From contig CM053333.1 of assembly GCA_028583605.1 (NCBI GenBank), positions 27,197,302 through 27,261,301 of the forward strand: DNA of 64,000 nt, read 5' to 3'. The position numbers were made by a program, and so were the translations under genes. Under the pieces are notes generated by a model. It was given only the letters and a program-made list of their open reading frames with translations, did not search any database and had not been told where the DNA came from. Origin of the DNA: Dastarcus helophoroides (lineage: Eukaryota; Arthropoda; Insecta; Coleoptera; Bothrideridae). Position 1 is the first letter of the stretch, and the number at the start of each line of letters is the position of its first letter. Shown piece by piece: positions 23,140 through 35,694 of this stretch.

Positions 23140-25910
23140 AACTGAGAAGACTTTCCCTAAAAAATTTTCATTCGAGAAAAGCCCTCCTTTAAGCTATTGA
23201 CATTTTCTCAAAATTTCGACTTATTTTTCAAAATTCGTCTGTTTTCATAAATTTCTTTCGAAATTTCAAATTTCAGAATCCGACTTTGGTCAAAATTTCG
23301 AATTTTTATCTCAAAATTCATTGTTTCGTTTTTCGAAATTCTACCATTTCTCAAAAATCGTTATTTCCAGAAAGTTCGACTTTTCCTTAAATTTTGATTT
23401 TCTGAACATTTTGACTTGTTTATCAAGATTTACCTTTTTCCTGAATTTGATCGATTTTTTCATAAGAATATTTATCTGAAAATTGTTATAATGACTTTTT
23501 TAGAACTTTTGTAAAAAGACAAAAATTTCGAAAAAATTTCCGCTAGAATGATTTATAACTGAAATACAACTTTTTTTCTCCAAATTTCGACGTTTATATC
23601 AATATTGGACATTTTCTGACTTAGAGTGGGGCAGATGAGGGCGCATGTCTGCCTCTGATTCAAGCGGTCAAGAGAAAATTCTAGACTTACATTTTCCTCA
23701 AAATTTGTTCCAAAATTTCAACAGACTTTGACTCTCTCTGAAATTTCTAGTGTTTCCTAAATTTCGACTGTTTTCTCAAAATTTCGATCTTTTTTTTAAG
23801 GAAAAAAATCGCAATTTTCAGAAAAAAACGAATTAAAAAAATCGAAAGTTGGATATTCTTCTCAAAATCCTTTTTTTTTCTCAAATTTAAGATTTAACCT
23901 AAAATCGCATCCTGTATGTTTCCGGAAATCTGAATATTTTTTTCTCGAAATTCGTAGCTTTCTTAAAATTTTGACTTTTTTCAAGATTCGTTTTTTTCAT
24001 AAACGGCTATTCTCAAAATTATACTTTTTCTTGGTTTCAATTTTTTCTGGAAAATTTCGATCTTTGATGCTTCATTTGGTAGTTTTTCTAGAAATGTAGA
24101 CTGTTTTTTAGAGATTTCGTTTTTTTAAATACCTTTATTTTTATTCACATCAGATTTTCCTGAAGAACTTTTAGAATTTGATTTTTCAGAAATTTTGATA
24201 GGTTTCTTAATATTTGCCTTTTTCTCGATATTTTTATATCAAAATTCGATATTCAACTTTGCTAAAAATTTTGAATTTTTCTCTTTATATATATAATCAA
24301 TTCCCTTATACCGTAAGGTGTCTTTAAATTCGCCTTTTTCCAAATTTTGACTTAATTCTCAAAATTCTACTTTTTGGACTCTTCTTTCGGAAATCATTTT
24401 TTGTATCAAAATTCTGCCACTTTTCTGAATATTTGTCTTTTTTTAAAATTTTGACTTTTTTAAATTTGACTCCTGAAATTTCAACTTCATATTTCGCCTT
24501 ATTTTTGAAATTTTGACTTTAACTTCAAAATGGTATGTTTTAGTTTCTGAACCCCTTCCTCGAAATTGGCTTTTCCTTTAAATATCAATTTTCTCGAAAT
24601 TTGTCTATTTCCTTTAAGTTAAATCGCTCTAGTATCTTAAATTAAAAGTGTTGAGAAAAATATTTTTTGGTAACTTCGGGAAAGAGATTTCTTGTTTTTT
24701 ATTTTCTTTATTGAAATTTAAATATTGTAACGAAATATAAACTATAGAATTTAGTCCGTAAGAAAATTTTCTAGAAAGATCTGATAAATGGAAAGCGGCC
24801 GCGATAACAAAGCAAGCGGCAGATAAGCGTTCCAGAAATTTCGGCAAACGATAAGTCTTATCTGCGGGATTTTTCTAGAACCTGGGAGCCAAAACTATAT
24901 AAGGCAGTCGCCTTTCCCTCGAATTAGAGAGTCAGTCAGATGTCAGTGCAGTTAGTAAAGTTAGTTAAGTAAAGAGTGTTAGTGAGTTTAATTGCAATAG
25001 TAGCGTTCTGAGTTCAGCTTACAAATAAAGTGTTTTACAATTAATGTGCTAATCATTCAAACCGATAAGCCCGCAACAATATTATATCAAAATAAATAAA
25101 AAAATAAAAATTTCGAAAAAAATGTTTTTGGAAATTGCGAACTTTTTCACAATATTTGACCTTTGGAAAATTTTTTGGCATTTTTAGAATTTTCAGCATT
25201 TTTCGAGTTCTTCCGAAAGGTTTGGTTTTTATTCAATTTTGGTTTTCTACAAAATTCTTTCCCAAAATAGGGTTTTCTCTCAAAATTCGTCGCTTTCGAA
25301 ATTACGACTTTATTCTATGTTTTTTTCTCAAAATTGAACTTTCATTTTTTTAATATATGATGTTTTCTGAATTTTTTTTAATTTAAATTTCCGAATATTT
25401 TATGTTGTTCAAAATTTGTCTTATTCTGGAAACTTTGACTCGTACTTCAAATAGGGATGTTTTATGTTTCTGGAAATCTCCACTTACAGTGAACAATTTT
25501 TCTCAAAGTTCCAACTGTTTCTGAAAACTACGTCTTTTTTCACAAAACTCCACCTTTAAAAATATATTTTTTTCGAATTTTCAACATTTTTTGAGATTTT
25601 TCGAAGTATTAGGATTTTATTTTAAACACGATTTTTTAAAAATTGCAACTTTCTTCCAAAACTCTTTTTTTTCCTCGAAATTCGTCTCTCTCAAAATTAA
25701 ACTTTCTCTTGGAAATGTTCACTTTTCTTCGAGAAATTTCAACCTTTTTCTCGACATTTCGACGATATTTTTCAAAAATCGTTATTTTTCAAAATCTTCG
25801 AAATTTCGAAGTTTTCCGAAAGATTCGGTTTTTATTTTAGGTTCAGTTTTCTGACTGTTTTCGCAAAGTTAGGTTCTATTTTCAAGTTTCAAAGTTAATC
25901 TGAAAATTCG
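23140..25910. repeat. Degenerate TTTTCTCAAAATTTCGA-type repeat
   Basis: Inside the hAT element, words like TTTTCTCAAAATTTCGAC recur at a loose 20-30 bp period for about 2.7 kb with heavy variation, interrupted by the solo LTR. Both strands give only AT-driven frames, such as one at 25591-25854, which are not genes. Confidence 0.7.
24726..25078 (+). mobile_element. Solo LTR, Gypsy family A
   Basis: 353 bp, TGTAACG to CGCAACA, with a perfect 4 bp target duplication ATAT (24722-24725 and 25079-25082). Contains a TATATAAGG box near 24897 and AATAAA near 25024. Inserted into the interior of the hAT element, so it is younger than that element. Confidence 0.92.
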
Positions 25911-26605
25911 ATTCCTCAGTTCGTGTAGCTAAATGAAAATATACATATACTCAACCGGTATGTTTCCTTTTTTTTTTCTAGCAATCTTTCTAAATGATTC
26001 TTGGCGCTCCCTCAACAAAATCCTGGCGGCGCCCATGAGTTTTAATGATGGTGCTTGACGAGAAATGCTAAGTTATAGATAAATAAATTAAGAGTTTTAA
26101 AATTGTTTACCGGAAATTAAGAAAAATTAATAAACACAACGATAACAAATTATTAATCATCATAAATTAAGGTGCATTATGTCTTAAAAGAATCAGGGAT
26201 TTAGATATGTTGACGGCTACTCTAATATAAAAGCATAGCCCGACGATAGTTGACAGGTGAAATGAAACACGAGAATTCCTTGAATCGTAAACACGAAGAA
26301 AATGGAGTACTATCAGGTTTTGTTTAGCCCTTGCAGTAGACAGCACTTAGTACGAAATTTCGTCAATGTGAAAGAAAAGAAACATTCATTGGAACGAATG
26401 GGACAGATATCAGAGCGATAACTACCACGCAAGAGAGCGGCGAGTCGAGTTTTATAATGAGCTGCGTAAGGCGCGAAATTCAAATGAACATTAGAATTCG
26501 TAGTATTGCGCGAGTGAACGAGGCCCCCTGTAAGAGCGAGGCCCTGGGCGGTTGCCCTGCTCGCCACCCCCAAAGGCCGCCCCTGCGAGGTAGTACCAGC
26601 CCAGA

Positions 26606-29600
26606 TGTCATTAGGAGGCAGTAAAATGATGCTTAATATCATGTTTCTGTCTCTGGCCCGTGATTCGGTTCCCGTTATTCTTCTTTTCTCATCCTGTCGT
26701 TTTCCTTATTTGTTCACTTTATTTGTCTCCAAACGTTCATTGGTACACACAGCTCTTCTCTTATCTCTCCGTAACCTTCCATCACCCACAAGTGAATTAT
26801 CCAAACTCTGAAGTTATCTTTCTCGTTGACCTTATCATATACAAGATCCCCTGGTGAAGGTTTTCTTTCCGAATTGACGATGTGGGAAGGTCGGAAGAAG
26901 CTTTCGTCATCATTTGTGGACTATCACAATTGATTGAGGAACCCACAAGAATTCCCGATGTAGATATCCATCAACCTAACCTACTCTATCTTTTCCTTAC
27001 AAATTCTTTAAATTTATATAAAATCACCTTAATATCACAGCTCGAAAATTTCGATCAAAAGCTTGTAGCAGTCTCTCGTTCACTTTATACACCACCTCCT
27101 TTTCAGACACAACCCCGCAAAGTTTGGCAAAACTGGAAAGAATTAAGAGACTTCTTTGTATCTTCTTCACGGCAAGAAGTCTGCTTTAACTCAGACAACC
27201 CTTCCATAGCCGCTGAATTTATCACTAAAACTATCCTGGTTGGTATGGAATGCTTAATTCCGTATTCCTAAAAGAAGTTTGCCTCCAGTAAATCAGAGTT
27301 TGCCTCCAGTAAATCAGCAAAACATGTGCTTGGTCTGTTTCCTACAAGAATCGCGCATTTCGTCGTTCGCGAAGTACCACTTTGTCGTAAAGTAATATTG
27401 ATCTAAAATACGCCAGATGCTTATCGACTGTTCGAACGGCTACAGGTCCTTTTGATAATTTGCAAAGACGATTGGAAATAATTTTACATCTTCAAATTTT
27501 TCACCTTTAATCGATGACAGCAACAATATTGCAACAATTTCCAAGGAAAAAGTTGACCTGCTAGCCTTATTAGTTGCTTAAAATTCCAATCCTAGTTCTC
27601 AAAAGGCAGAGTCTCCTATTTTTCCGATTGGCACATCGATGCCTAATGTTATTTTTAGACAACACACAGATACATCGAAAGCTGCTTCTGGCTTTGATGA
27701 TATTCTTGCTATTGTTCTTAAAATGTGCGCTCCTGAGTTGACTCCTGTCCTAAGCAAATTGTTTAAATTTTTTTACAACAAAGGTGTATTTCCGATTATC
27801 TGGAAATTTGCTAGGGTACAGCTTGTCTCTCAAAAGGACAAAAGGAATGTGACTAACAACTATCCCCTTTATCTTTGTTGCTTGTTCTATTTAAAATGAT
27901 GGAGAAGGTTATCAACGTCAAGGATATCCTCAAATATCTGGAGGAGAAAAAAATCATCTCGGACAGGCAATACGGTTTCAAAGAACTACGTTTAACTGGC
28001 AATCTCTTATCATATGTTACTCATTTTTAGAACTCATCTGTGGAAAAATACAGTGAGGCTAGAATCGTCGTAGTGGATATCTCAATGGCCTTCGACAGAG
28101 TCTGGCACCGATTTCTTTTCGCCAAATTAACATATCTTGGTCTTCCTCTGGACTCTGTCATTTGATATCCAATTTTATCGCTGGCAGATCTCTTCAGATC
28201 GTCATTGAGGGAATCCCATCCAAGACATTTGCAATGAATGCAGGGGTGCCTCAGGGCTCTGTTCTGTTTCTTACTCTGTTTCTGTTACCTATAAACGATC
28301 TCTCAGCTTCAACTTTCAATCCGATATACAGATACGCAGATGATAGTAGCATGGTATCATCTTTTTTTCTCCAACAAACCGTCGCTGCTTTAGATCGGCT
28401 AAAGGAACAGCAGATACAGGTGCCTAATCGTGTCCTCGAAATTGTTTTGGAATGACCTAAGGAAAATTTGGTTGACTTCAATGCCTCAAAAACTCAGGCC
28501 GCGGTTTTCTGTACTAAAACATTAAGGGATAATGAAACAAACACAGTCACACAATGGGATCTAATCTGTCCATCCTGGGAAAGAATGCGAGCACTAACTT
28601 CTCTTGGGACGACTATGTGCGCGCCATTACCAAGTCCGCCTTTTAGAAGCTAGGCTTTCCATTTCTAAATAGAATGCAACCTGTACTACAGTTATGCAGC
28701 GGTCTGGGCGTGTATAGTGAATCATACGTAGCTGAACTATTGGTGGTAGTATTAAGAGTCACACTTGTGACGTCTGTTGATTCTGTAATATTTACTTGTT
28801 GGAACATTTGTTGGCATTCGAGTTGGATATACCAAACTGACGAGACCTAACAAAATCAAAACCTGTCTTGGATTTTAAAACTTAGAATCTAATAAATGTT
28901 CACATCTATTGGCGTTGGCCATAGTTTCTCCATGGACCAATAGGTGGCGATGGTATTAAGAGTCATACAGGCGATGTCTGTTGATTCTATAGGACTTTCT
29001 TGTTGGCATTCTAGTTGGATATACCAAACTGTCGAGATCTAACAAGATCGAAGAAGAAGAATCGATTTCCAGGCTTCGATTCTAATAAATGTTCAATCCT
29101 ATTTGTTTGTGCATTAGATTTCTATTTAGAGCTAAAAAGTACTTTACATCTCATCAGCTGTTAACGTTATACAAAGCTCAAGTTGGGTCAACACTAAAAT
29201 ACTGTTCTTATGATTGAAGTTCAGCCCCAAATCACACTTTGGCTGTTTTGTATTCAATTCAAAGAAGAGCGATTCATCTAATTGATGACGAGAGTTTGAT
29301 CTATTCTCTCGAAACACTGGAGCACAGGCGGATGTTGGTGACCTGCCTCTCTTCTACAAGTACTTTCATGGAAGATGTTCGCAGTAACAAATAGGATTGA
29401 TCCTACCAAGGGCAAGATTTCTGAGGCATACAAACTTGATACAGTGAAGATTTCTGTCCACGGAGGCTGTTTTTTCTATAGAACTTCCAAGGTAGCCATC
29501 TGTCCTTGTTTCTGCATCCAACTTGCATTGTTCCGAAGGCATAATAGGGTTGCCCTTTACCAGTGGATTGAACATAAAAAAAATACCACAGTATTGCATT

Positions 29601-29740
29601 TGCAGCAAACTGAGTTGGAATAGGTATGTCAAAAACAAAGTAAGGCTTATGATCTTCTGTAAAAGTCATGGGTCACGAGAAGACCTTGAATACCTAAAAT
29701 TAAATTGTTTTTGGCAATTTACTAGATCAAAAATATGATA
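26606..29740 (+). mobile_element. Non-LTR retrotransposon (CR1/L2/Jockey-like), degenerate
   Basis: A frameshifted ORF2 can be followed in order. The endonuclease tail has GRSEEAFVIICGLSQLIEEP and TRIPDVDIHQPNLL. The reverse transcriptase has SGFDDILAIVLKMCAPEL, VDISMAFDRVWHR, AGVPQGSVLF, then YADDSSM (28336), the intact catalytic box. The C-terminal block contains HQLLTLYKAQVGSTLKYC and SIQRRAIHLIDDESL. It would copy its RNA by target-primed reverse transcription. At least eight stops or frameshifts make it dead. A tandem repeat insertion (28690-29110) splits the C-terminal part. No clear poly(A) tail or target duplication was identified. Clade assignment is approximate. Confidence 0.85.
28690..29110 (+). 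repeat. Dimeric repeat inserted in the LINE
   Basis: Two units, spaced about 191 bp, share TATTAAGAGTCA(C/T)AC, TCTGTTGATTCT, GTTGGATATACCAAACTG and end in TTC(T)AATAAATGTTCA. The LINE reading is interrupted on the left and resumes on the right (RAKKYFTSHQ-like). The repeated AATAAA-like end of each unit suggests a dimeric SINE-like or tandem-unit insertion, but no pol III boxes are clear. Confidence 0.65.
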
Positions 29741-30399
29741 TGGTAATAGTTTTGTTTCGTAGCCAATCATTCAGCATAATACTTGTTTAAAATAAAAGCT
29801 GAATTTTATCCAAAGAGCTGTTTCCTTGGTGGTGATAGGAGCTATGGAATCAATATCAACAGGGAAATGATTTTATGTCTACCAACTTTTAGCATATTTG
29901 TTGAGGTGACATTACTGGCCTTCTTTCTTCCACTTTGTATTAAAGAAATATGAATTAGTAGATATAATCGTGGACCACAGGTCTATCTACTTCTTTCTTT
30001 TTAGAAGAACTCTTAAAAGCGCTACATTCTGCAATGGAGTTACTACATTATGAGACTTCTACCCACTAAAAACCGCTGCCTATTCGACCATTATTTTGGA
30101 ACTACTTATGGTTTATCGCCAACTTGGGTACTGCTTTATTTTTTGTTGGTTGGTCCTTTAGTTTCCCCTTTTACATCGCCTTCTGTTTTATACAGGGTGT
30201 GTCAGCAAGAATGGGCCAACGCTAAACTGGAGATCCTAGACAGCGAAATATTACGATTGACCTCAACATAGTGTGTTTTCTGTCTTTGTTACTTCCAATT
30301 TGAAAATAACAATAAGTTGTGTTTTTTCAAATCATTCTCGTGACCACAGTATAATGACAATAGGTACAGTTATATACAGGATGGGCTTTTAAGAACGAA
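29741..30399. other. No gene seen
   Basis: Non-coding. A mariner-like end sequence, TACAGGGTGTGTCAGCAAG, occurs near 30193, and TATACAGGATGGGC near 30373. Either could be an end of the transposase relic that follows, but a matching partner was not found. Confidence 0.35.
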
Positions 30400-31235
30400 A
30401 CAATGCTAATGACTCCCAGCAGTATTATTTTTTTGAAAAACGTCGAGGCAGGTCACTTTTTGATCGAAGGGGGGCATCTTTTCACATAAATGTCTTGTTA
30501 TGAACTCTATAGTGAAAGAGTGATTTTGAAGAAGGTGGAGTGAAATAAATTTTGAATTTAATTGACGCCATAAGAAAAAGTCCAAACGATACAAATCCGG
30601 CCATCGTTCCCTCTTCTTCCAATTCACTGATTCAGTGTGAGGGAGCTTCTTTCTGTTCAAATATCAACTGGCCTTCGAGGTCGTTCTCATTATTTTGGAT
30701 AATGTTTGTCAACACTGGACCAATGTTGTTCCTTAATAAATCCAGATTAGAAAAAAGACCAACAATACGGTCACCAAAAATTTTAGCCCATAGCTTTAAT
30801 TTTTTATGGATGTTGTGTATGACTGCGTTCAAATATCCTTGGGCGAGAATCGGACCCATAGCGACAATTAATGCCATTAACAGAAAAAAAACAGTCATAT
30901 TATAAACAAATATTTAAAATAAAATCAAGATTGTTAGCAGCTCGTTCACTCATTATTTCACAAAATTGTAGTAGGCTGTCAAAATCATCTTTATGAAGTT
31001 CCTGTTCAAGGTAAATTATATACTTGAAATTTATGATGTTTCAAAATTTTGCAAATTTTGTTTCACATGTGCCTTGTACTCATTCTGGAATTTATAGCAA
31101 CATGGCAAAGAATTGCCACATCTACTGCTTTATTTTTTCATGGTGTCGTTATTTATTATCTACAGATCCAGTCTCCTCAAACTTGGTCACTAACTCTAAA
31201 ATATAATTCCTGTGAACATGTATATCCAAGTGTTG
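30400..31235 (-). pseudogene. Mariner-type (DDE_3) transposase relic
   Basis: Read on the minus strand across several frames: VTKFEETGSVDNK (HTH region), QELHKDDFDSLLQFCEIMSE (about 31010-30950), FSVNGINCRYGSDSRP, KIFGDRIVG, LLRNNIGPVLTNI, and GTMAGFVSFGLFLM plus YRLDFFLW near 30570 (the final catalytic Asp block). The order matches the transposase at 58029, which is only distantly similar. Every segment is separated by a frameshift or stop. A frame at 30632-30898 that looks like a secreted peptide is an artefact of one of these shifts. Confidence 0.75.
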
Positions 31236-31393
31236 CTGATTAAAGATTTCTGTTGTCTTATTAGCACACTGATTATTTTCATAAAAGAGTGCAATTATAA
31301 TGTTATCGTCAAATGTCGAGAAAAATTCGAATATTTGGATAATTTTTAAAATACATTTTTAGCATTTATTCTTTTTTCTAAAAATTTAATTTA

Positions 31394-32428
31394 CAGGGTC
31401 TCCCCGTTTTAAGTACCTTAAATGCAAAAAGTGATAAAAGAATAAATTTTAAGAAAAAACTTTTCTATGCAGATGTACCCGGAAACTCTTAATAAAAAAG
31501 AGACAAGGTGTTAAAATTTGAATTAAAAAAAAAATTTACTTTTTCACTTTTAAGTTTTCTAAGATATTTAAACCAAATTTTGCACACATGGTGTATGGAT
31601 GAAGGATCACAAAATAAAATAAAATTAATTTTCTATCTCAACCAGAGGCGGAGTTACGGGTAATCTGTGATATTGTTTTGAAAAAAAAAGTACTACCCCA
31701 CTGACGGAAATGAAATAAAATACCATTTTTTTTGGATAAGGCGTTTAATTTTGAAGAAAAGTTTTTTCCTGACAATTTTTTTTGAAATTCATTTACCTTA
31801 TGTTTTACGTATGAACTGTTCGAATGCATTGTATGCTGGTGTTCAAATAATTACTCACTAACACAAAAAAGGTAAGTTTAAGATGCTATGACACTGGATA
31901 AATTGAAATGAAATAACAGTTTTGGATAAAGTTGACTCTTAACATTCTTCTCTGTGACAGAATTCAAATTTTTTGGACTTTTCTTAGTGAAAGCACGCAT
32001 GAGAGTGATGTTTTTTCCAAAACCAATGACATGACGCAACCAGTGGTAAATATGAAAAAATGTAAGGATATAACTTTTATTCAGAATTAATTGCTTTACC
32101 AAAAAGAGGTACCTTATTTTATTTTGCTTAGTGGCTAATTAGTTTTTTTTCAAAACAATATCACAGATTACACGTAACTTTGCCACTTGTGGAGATACAA
32201 ATTTAATTTTATCTTATTTTATGATCCTTCATCTACACACCATTTGTGCAAATTTTTTTTTCCGAGAACCTGAAAGTGAAAAAATAAAAACTTTTTTTAT
32301 TCAAATTTTTACACCTTGTATCTCTTTTATTAAGAGTTTCCGGATACATCTTCATAAAAAAGCTTTTCCTTAAAATTACTTTTTCTATCACCTGTTTCAT
32401 TTAAGGCACTTAAAACGGAGACAACCTG
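31394..32428. mobile_element. MITE with about 290 bp inverted ends
   Basis: Left end CAGGGTCTCCCCGTTTTAAG and right end, inverted, CAGGTTGTCTCCGTTTTAAG. Both are flanked by TA (31392-31393 and 32429-32430), the target of Tc1/mariner-type elements. Homology of the arms continues through CTTTTATTAAGAGTTTCCGG and ATGATCCTTCAT-like blocks to about 290 bp on each side. The centre has no transposase. Confidence 0.85.
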
Positions 32429-32430
32429 TA

Positions 32431-33156
32431 GAAGTCATCATCTTTTATTTTTATTTTATATTCAAAATGTAAAATTTTCTAGAGTCCGATTTTTGTATAA
32501 AAATTTTGAAAATATTTTATAATTTTCAATTTTTCATCTCAAAGTTTTGAATATATCGTATTGTCAACTTTTCTAACTTTTCTTGAGCATTCCATTACCC
32601 AAAACTTAACTCATGTGCCATAATTCAAAATTTAAATTGATTGTAGCTTATAAATTCTGAGATCTGCTAGGAAAGATCTACTTTTCCTAAAGATTTCAAG
32701 TTTAGATTTGAAACTGAGAGAAAAAAAATAGGTGAAATAGGTATTTAATGGAAAATTTTGAAACCAATTTATGCTTCACAAAAGTTATTTATTCGTGTAT
32801 AACCAGTTTCAAATAATTAGTTCATTATCAAACATAATTCGTCATTAAATCATTACAATTAAGTATTGGTCATATCTAATATTTGTTCAAACATTGTGGA
32901 TATTTTGAGATTTATTATTAATATTTATGTACGAGTCATGACATAATATAAGACTGGTAATGTAACCTGCTATATCTCACTGTAGCGATAAGTGGCACTA
33001 AAACCGGAAACGATTGATAAGAGAAGGCCATATGAAGGATAGACAGAAGAAGGGCTGCCTTGATTAGCTTAAGCAATGCTTTCTTATGCAAATATTGATA
33101 CTTTATGCAATTGTTTTGCAATTTTTCGGTTTTATATTTATATTTTAATTACAAAA
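32431..33156. other. No gene seen
   Basis: AT-rich intronic sequence without recognised features. Confidence 0.4.
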
Positions 33157-33345
33157 TGGGCAAGATTTGTTTTGTGTTTATGTGCAACAGTGGTTATAAA
33201 AGCTGTCATGAAAAAGTGTCGTTGTTTCGAGTGTCTAAGGACAAAAATCCCACGAAATGACCGGCTGTTGTCAACTCGAGATTTTGTATGCGAAAAACAT
33301 TTTGGTGCAGATTTTGTTTTAAGAGAATTTTTTTCTATTAAATGA
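33157..33345 (+). pseudogene. THAP-domain fragment
   Basis: From the ATG at 33157 the frame reads MGKICFVFMCNSGYKSCHEK and VSLFRVSKD. After a deletion and shift near 33240 it continues as KIPRNDRLLSTRDFVCEKHF and FVLREFFSIK, ending in a stop. The Cys pair at the start and the CEKHF (Cys, His) at the end form the C2CH zinc ligand pattern of THAP DNA-binding domains. THAP domains are found in P-element-type transposases and in host factors. The shift and isolation argue for a transposon relic. The middle of the domain is missing. Confidence 0.7.
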
Positions 33346-33434
33346 ATATCTTATGCCGAAAGTAATTTAAACATAAAATTATTTTTGTATATTTAAGAAA
33401 GAAAAATGATATTAATAGACAGACGAGTCGTTTG

Positions 33435-34190
33435 GTTTATCAGGGTCCGGCGGATGTATAGAACATTAGCTCTAACTTTTTAAAAAATGTTTATAGAAAA
33501 AATGTGTCAGATAAACTTTTTTGGTTAATTATTTGTCACTTTCTAGTGACTTTGATTTTGTTTTCTTAGCTCTTATTTCGTTGCTTTGGTAACTAGTTTT
33601 TGAGTTTTCAAATGACACCTCCATTTTTTATTTGCTCTTTTGAAAAAACTCTTAACTTCCTGCATTCGGTAACATCGAATTTATAGGGGTTAGACTCAAA
33701 AAATTTCAAGGAATCATAATTTTACTGATTTTTATCATTCATTTTTTAATGTTATTTTTAAAGAAATCTAAGTACTAACATAAAATCGTTATTAAAAACA
33801 AACATAGATATACTGGCAAGAATTTCATTTTAATTACTAACACATGTTTAAAAATAGTATTACATTATTTAATATGAGAATCGGTAAAATTATGAAATTA
33901 TTATATTTTCCCACACTTTTTCACTTCCACCTGTAAGATTTGCGGTCACCAAATGCAGAAAGATATGCAAATTCTAAAAAAGCAAACAAAAAATACAGAT
34001 GTCATTTTAAATTTCAAAGTTCGTTACCGTAGCAATGAAACAAAAGCAGGGAAAAAGAAATTAAGGTCACCAAAATGTGGCAAATAATTAACCAAAAAAC
34101 GTTTATTTAAAATATTTTTTTCTAATTTTTTTTTTAAAGTTACAGGCAATAATTAAGATATACGTCGGACGGTACCGTATACTCTGCATA
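33435..34190. mobile_element. MITE with about 240 bp inverted arms
   Basis: The left arm (33435-33675) and the right arm (about 33945-34190) are reverse complements with scattered differences. Shared blocks include TTTTGGTTAATTATTTG, GGTAAC and ATTTGGTGACC-like sequence. Outer ends are GGGTCCGGCGGATGTAT and ATACGTCGGACGGTACC. No coding region remains. Confidence 0.7.
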
Positions 34191-34199
34191 GAGTTACGC

Positions 34200-34950
34200 C
34201 AGTTCTTAAACATCTTACTGTCTATCTCTATCTATACCGCCAGTCTCCCGATTACGTGCCACATTTCGCCTCGCGTCGGATTACCTTACTTATACATTAT
34301 CATGGTACGAGTTATAAATTAAATTTAAGTAAGAATTTAAAAACTTCGAAATTATATGAACATTTTAGGAAAAAAGTAAACATTGTAGGATTATTTTTGA
34401 AGTTTTGAGGAAACGATTAAATTATAGAAAAAAATTGTATATTCAAAATTACATTAAAAAGATTTTTTTTTTGAAATCATTGTCCCTTTTATTGAAAATT
34501 TTGAGTTGAAAAGTAGAAGTTTCGAAAAAAGATTAGAAGGTCTTAGTGTAAACTAGAAAAGTAAAGACAGCATCTATAATTAAATTTAAAGTCAAAGATG
34601 TTAAAGTATTCGCATAAATTTCCAGTTTTTTTCGAAGTGATTAGTTGAAAGATGCCATTTTTACCTTTTTTCCTAAAAGGATTTTTAACCCAACATATGT
34701 AGAATGTCCGTATATCTCACCAAAAATGCGTACCTGTAGTTTCAGGACGACAATTATTAAATTGAATCTACGGAAAACAGTTTAATAAGAAATTTGTATT
34801 TTTCGAGTTACACCAAAGCGCTGTTTTCTGAAATCCAAGTAAAGGTGATATACTGTGGGCGATAGTTCTCTCTGCCCACCTCCCTAATTAAAACTTTTAT
34901 CACTGTCAAATTGATTACAAATAACCATTCTCGCGAAAAATGACTATTTC
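34200..34950. other. No gene seen
   Basis: AT-rich sequence without supported features. A GC-richer patch at about 34245-34290 has no recognised identity. Confidence 0.35.
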
Positions 34951-34952
34951 TT

Positions 34953-35165
34953 GTCCAATTATTGCAGTTGGTGTAGTGAGTGGCGTGGATTTAAATCTTT
35001 ATATTCAATGGGCGAGAGAAAAAAACTTTGTTTAATGTTACTATGGCACCATTTTTTGTCCAATTGTTGCGGTTCATGTAGTGGGTGTCATGGATTTAAA
35101 TTTTTATATTCAATCGGCGATGAGGACAAAACGTTGTTTAATCTTGTTATGCCACCAAGTAACGT
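34953..35165 (+). repeat. Tandem duplication, about 104 bp unit
   Basis: Two adjacent units begin TTGTCCAATTATTGCAGTTG (about 34952) and TTGTCCAATTGTTGCGGTTC (about 35056). They share GTGTAGTG/ATGTAGTG, TGGATTTAAAT and TTTATATTCAATGGGCG blocks. Substitutions between the units show the duplication is not recent. Confidence 0.75.
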
Positions 35166-35247
35166 CATTATTGACAAATGATCAATTAAATGTTCTGTAA
35201 TTAAACAGTTAAACGTGCTTAAACTTGAAAATGTGTACGACCGAAAA

Positions 35248-35286
35248 CATAGACTAGTTTCGGCCTTCCTTGGCTTCATCAGCATG
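35248..35286 (-). ncRNA. Hammerhead ribozyme-like motif, family 3 copy a
   Basis: Minus strand order: CATG, CTGATGA, stem II AGCC-AAGGAA-GGCC, GAAAC, TAGTC, TATG. CAUG pairs with UAUG (one G-U) as stem I, ACUAGU is the palindromic stem III, and GUC is the cleavage triplet. The first stem II pair is an A-C mismatch. All invariant core bases are present. Confidence 0.65.
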
Positions 35287-35694
35287 GTACGGTGGTTGTA
35301 TACACTTCCAACTTTAAGCCGTTAGTCAGTCGTATAAGTATCCAAGAGAGCAAACCTCCATTGGATGACTTGTAACTGACTTTTAACTGTTTATTACGCA
35401 AACATTTTCGCTACATGCTAATTGAAGCATTATTCTCTGCTGAGATAATAAGCCTTGTATATACGAATATATACAAGTTTATTACGACGCAATTGAAATC
35501 TAATTTCATTAGAATCTAATGAAAACTAGACTGCAATTGCAAAGTTCACGTAGATGAGGCAAAGTTTGTATCACGGGTTGCATCACAACATCCATAGATA
35601 CAAACGTCCTCATCTTGTTTTGACAAATGACCAATTAAATGTTCTGTAATTAAACAGTTAAACGTGCTTAAAATTGAAAATATCTACAATCGCA

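Larger units (their letters stand above)
22982..26585. mobile_element. Large non-autonomous hAT-type element
   Basis: Termini are CAGGGGCAGCC (22982) and GGCCGCCCCTG (ending 26585), the inverted ends expected of hAT elements. The 8 bp flanks CGAGATAG (22974-22981) and CGAGGTAG (26586-26593) are a target duplication with one mismatch. No transposase remains. The 3.6 kb interior is mostly degenerate TTTTCTCAAAATTTCGA-type repeat plus a solo LTR at 24726. GC-rich direct repeats near 23075-23105 and 23625-23650 share GGGGCAG and AGGGCGC words. Confidence 0.8.

Noticed and set aside
25591..25854. 87-codon plus-strand Phe/Leu-rich frame
   Set aside because: Produced by the TTTTCTCAAAATTTCG-type repeat; amino acid content is only F, S, K, L and I runs.
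29366..29669. 90- and 88-codon minus-strand frames
   Set aside because: They are antisense shadows of the C-terminal tail of the LINE, which is followed on the plus strand.
30632..30898. 88-codon minus-strand frame with a convincing N-terminal signal peptide (MTVFFLLMALIVAMGPILAQ), like a small secreted or venom peptide
   Set aside because: The C-terminal half reads KIFGDRIVG...LLRNNIGPVLTNI, a mariner-type transposase block, and the apparent signal peptide is the shifted reading of FSVNGINCRYGSDSRP from the same transposase. It is a frameshift artefact.
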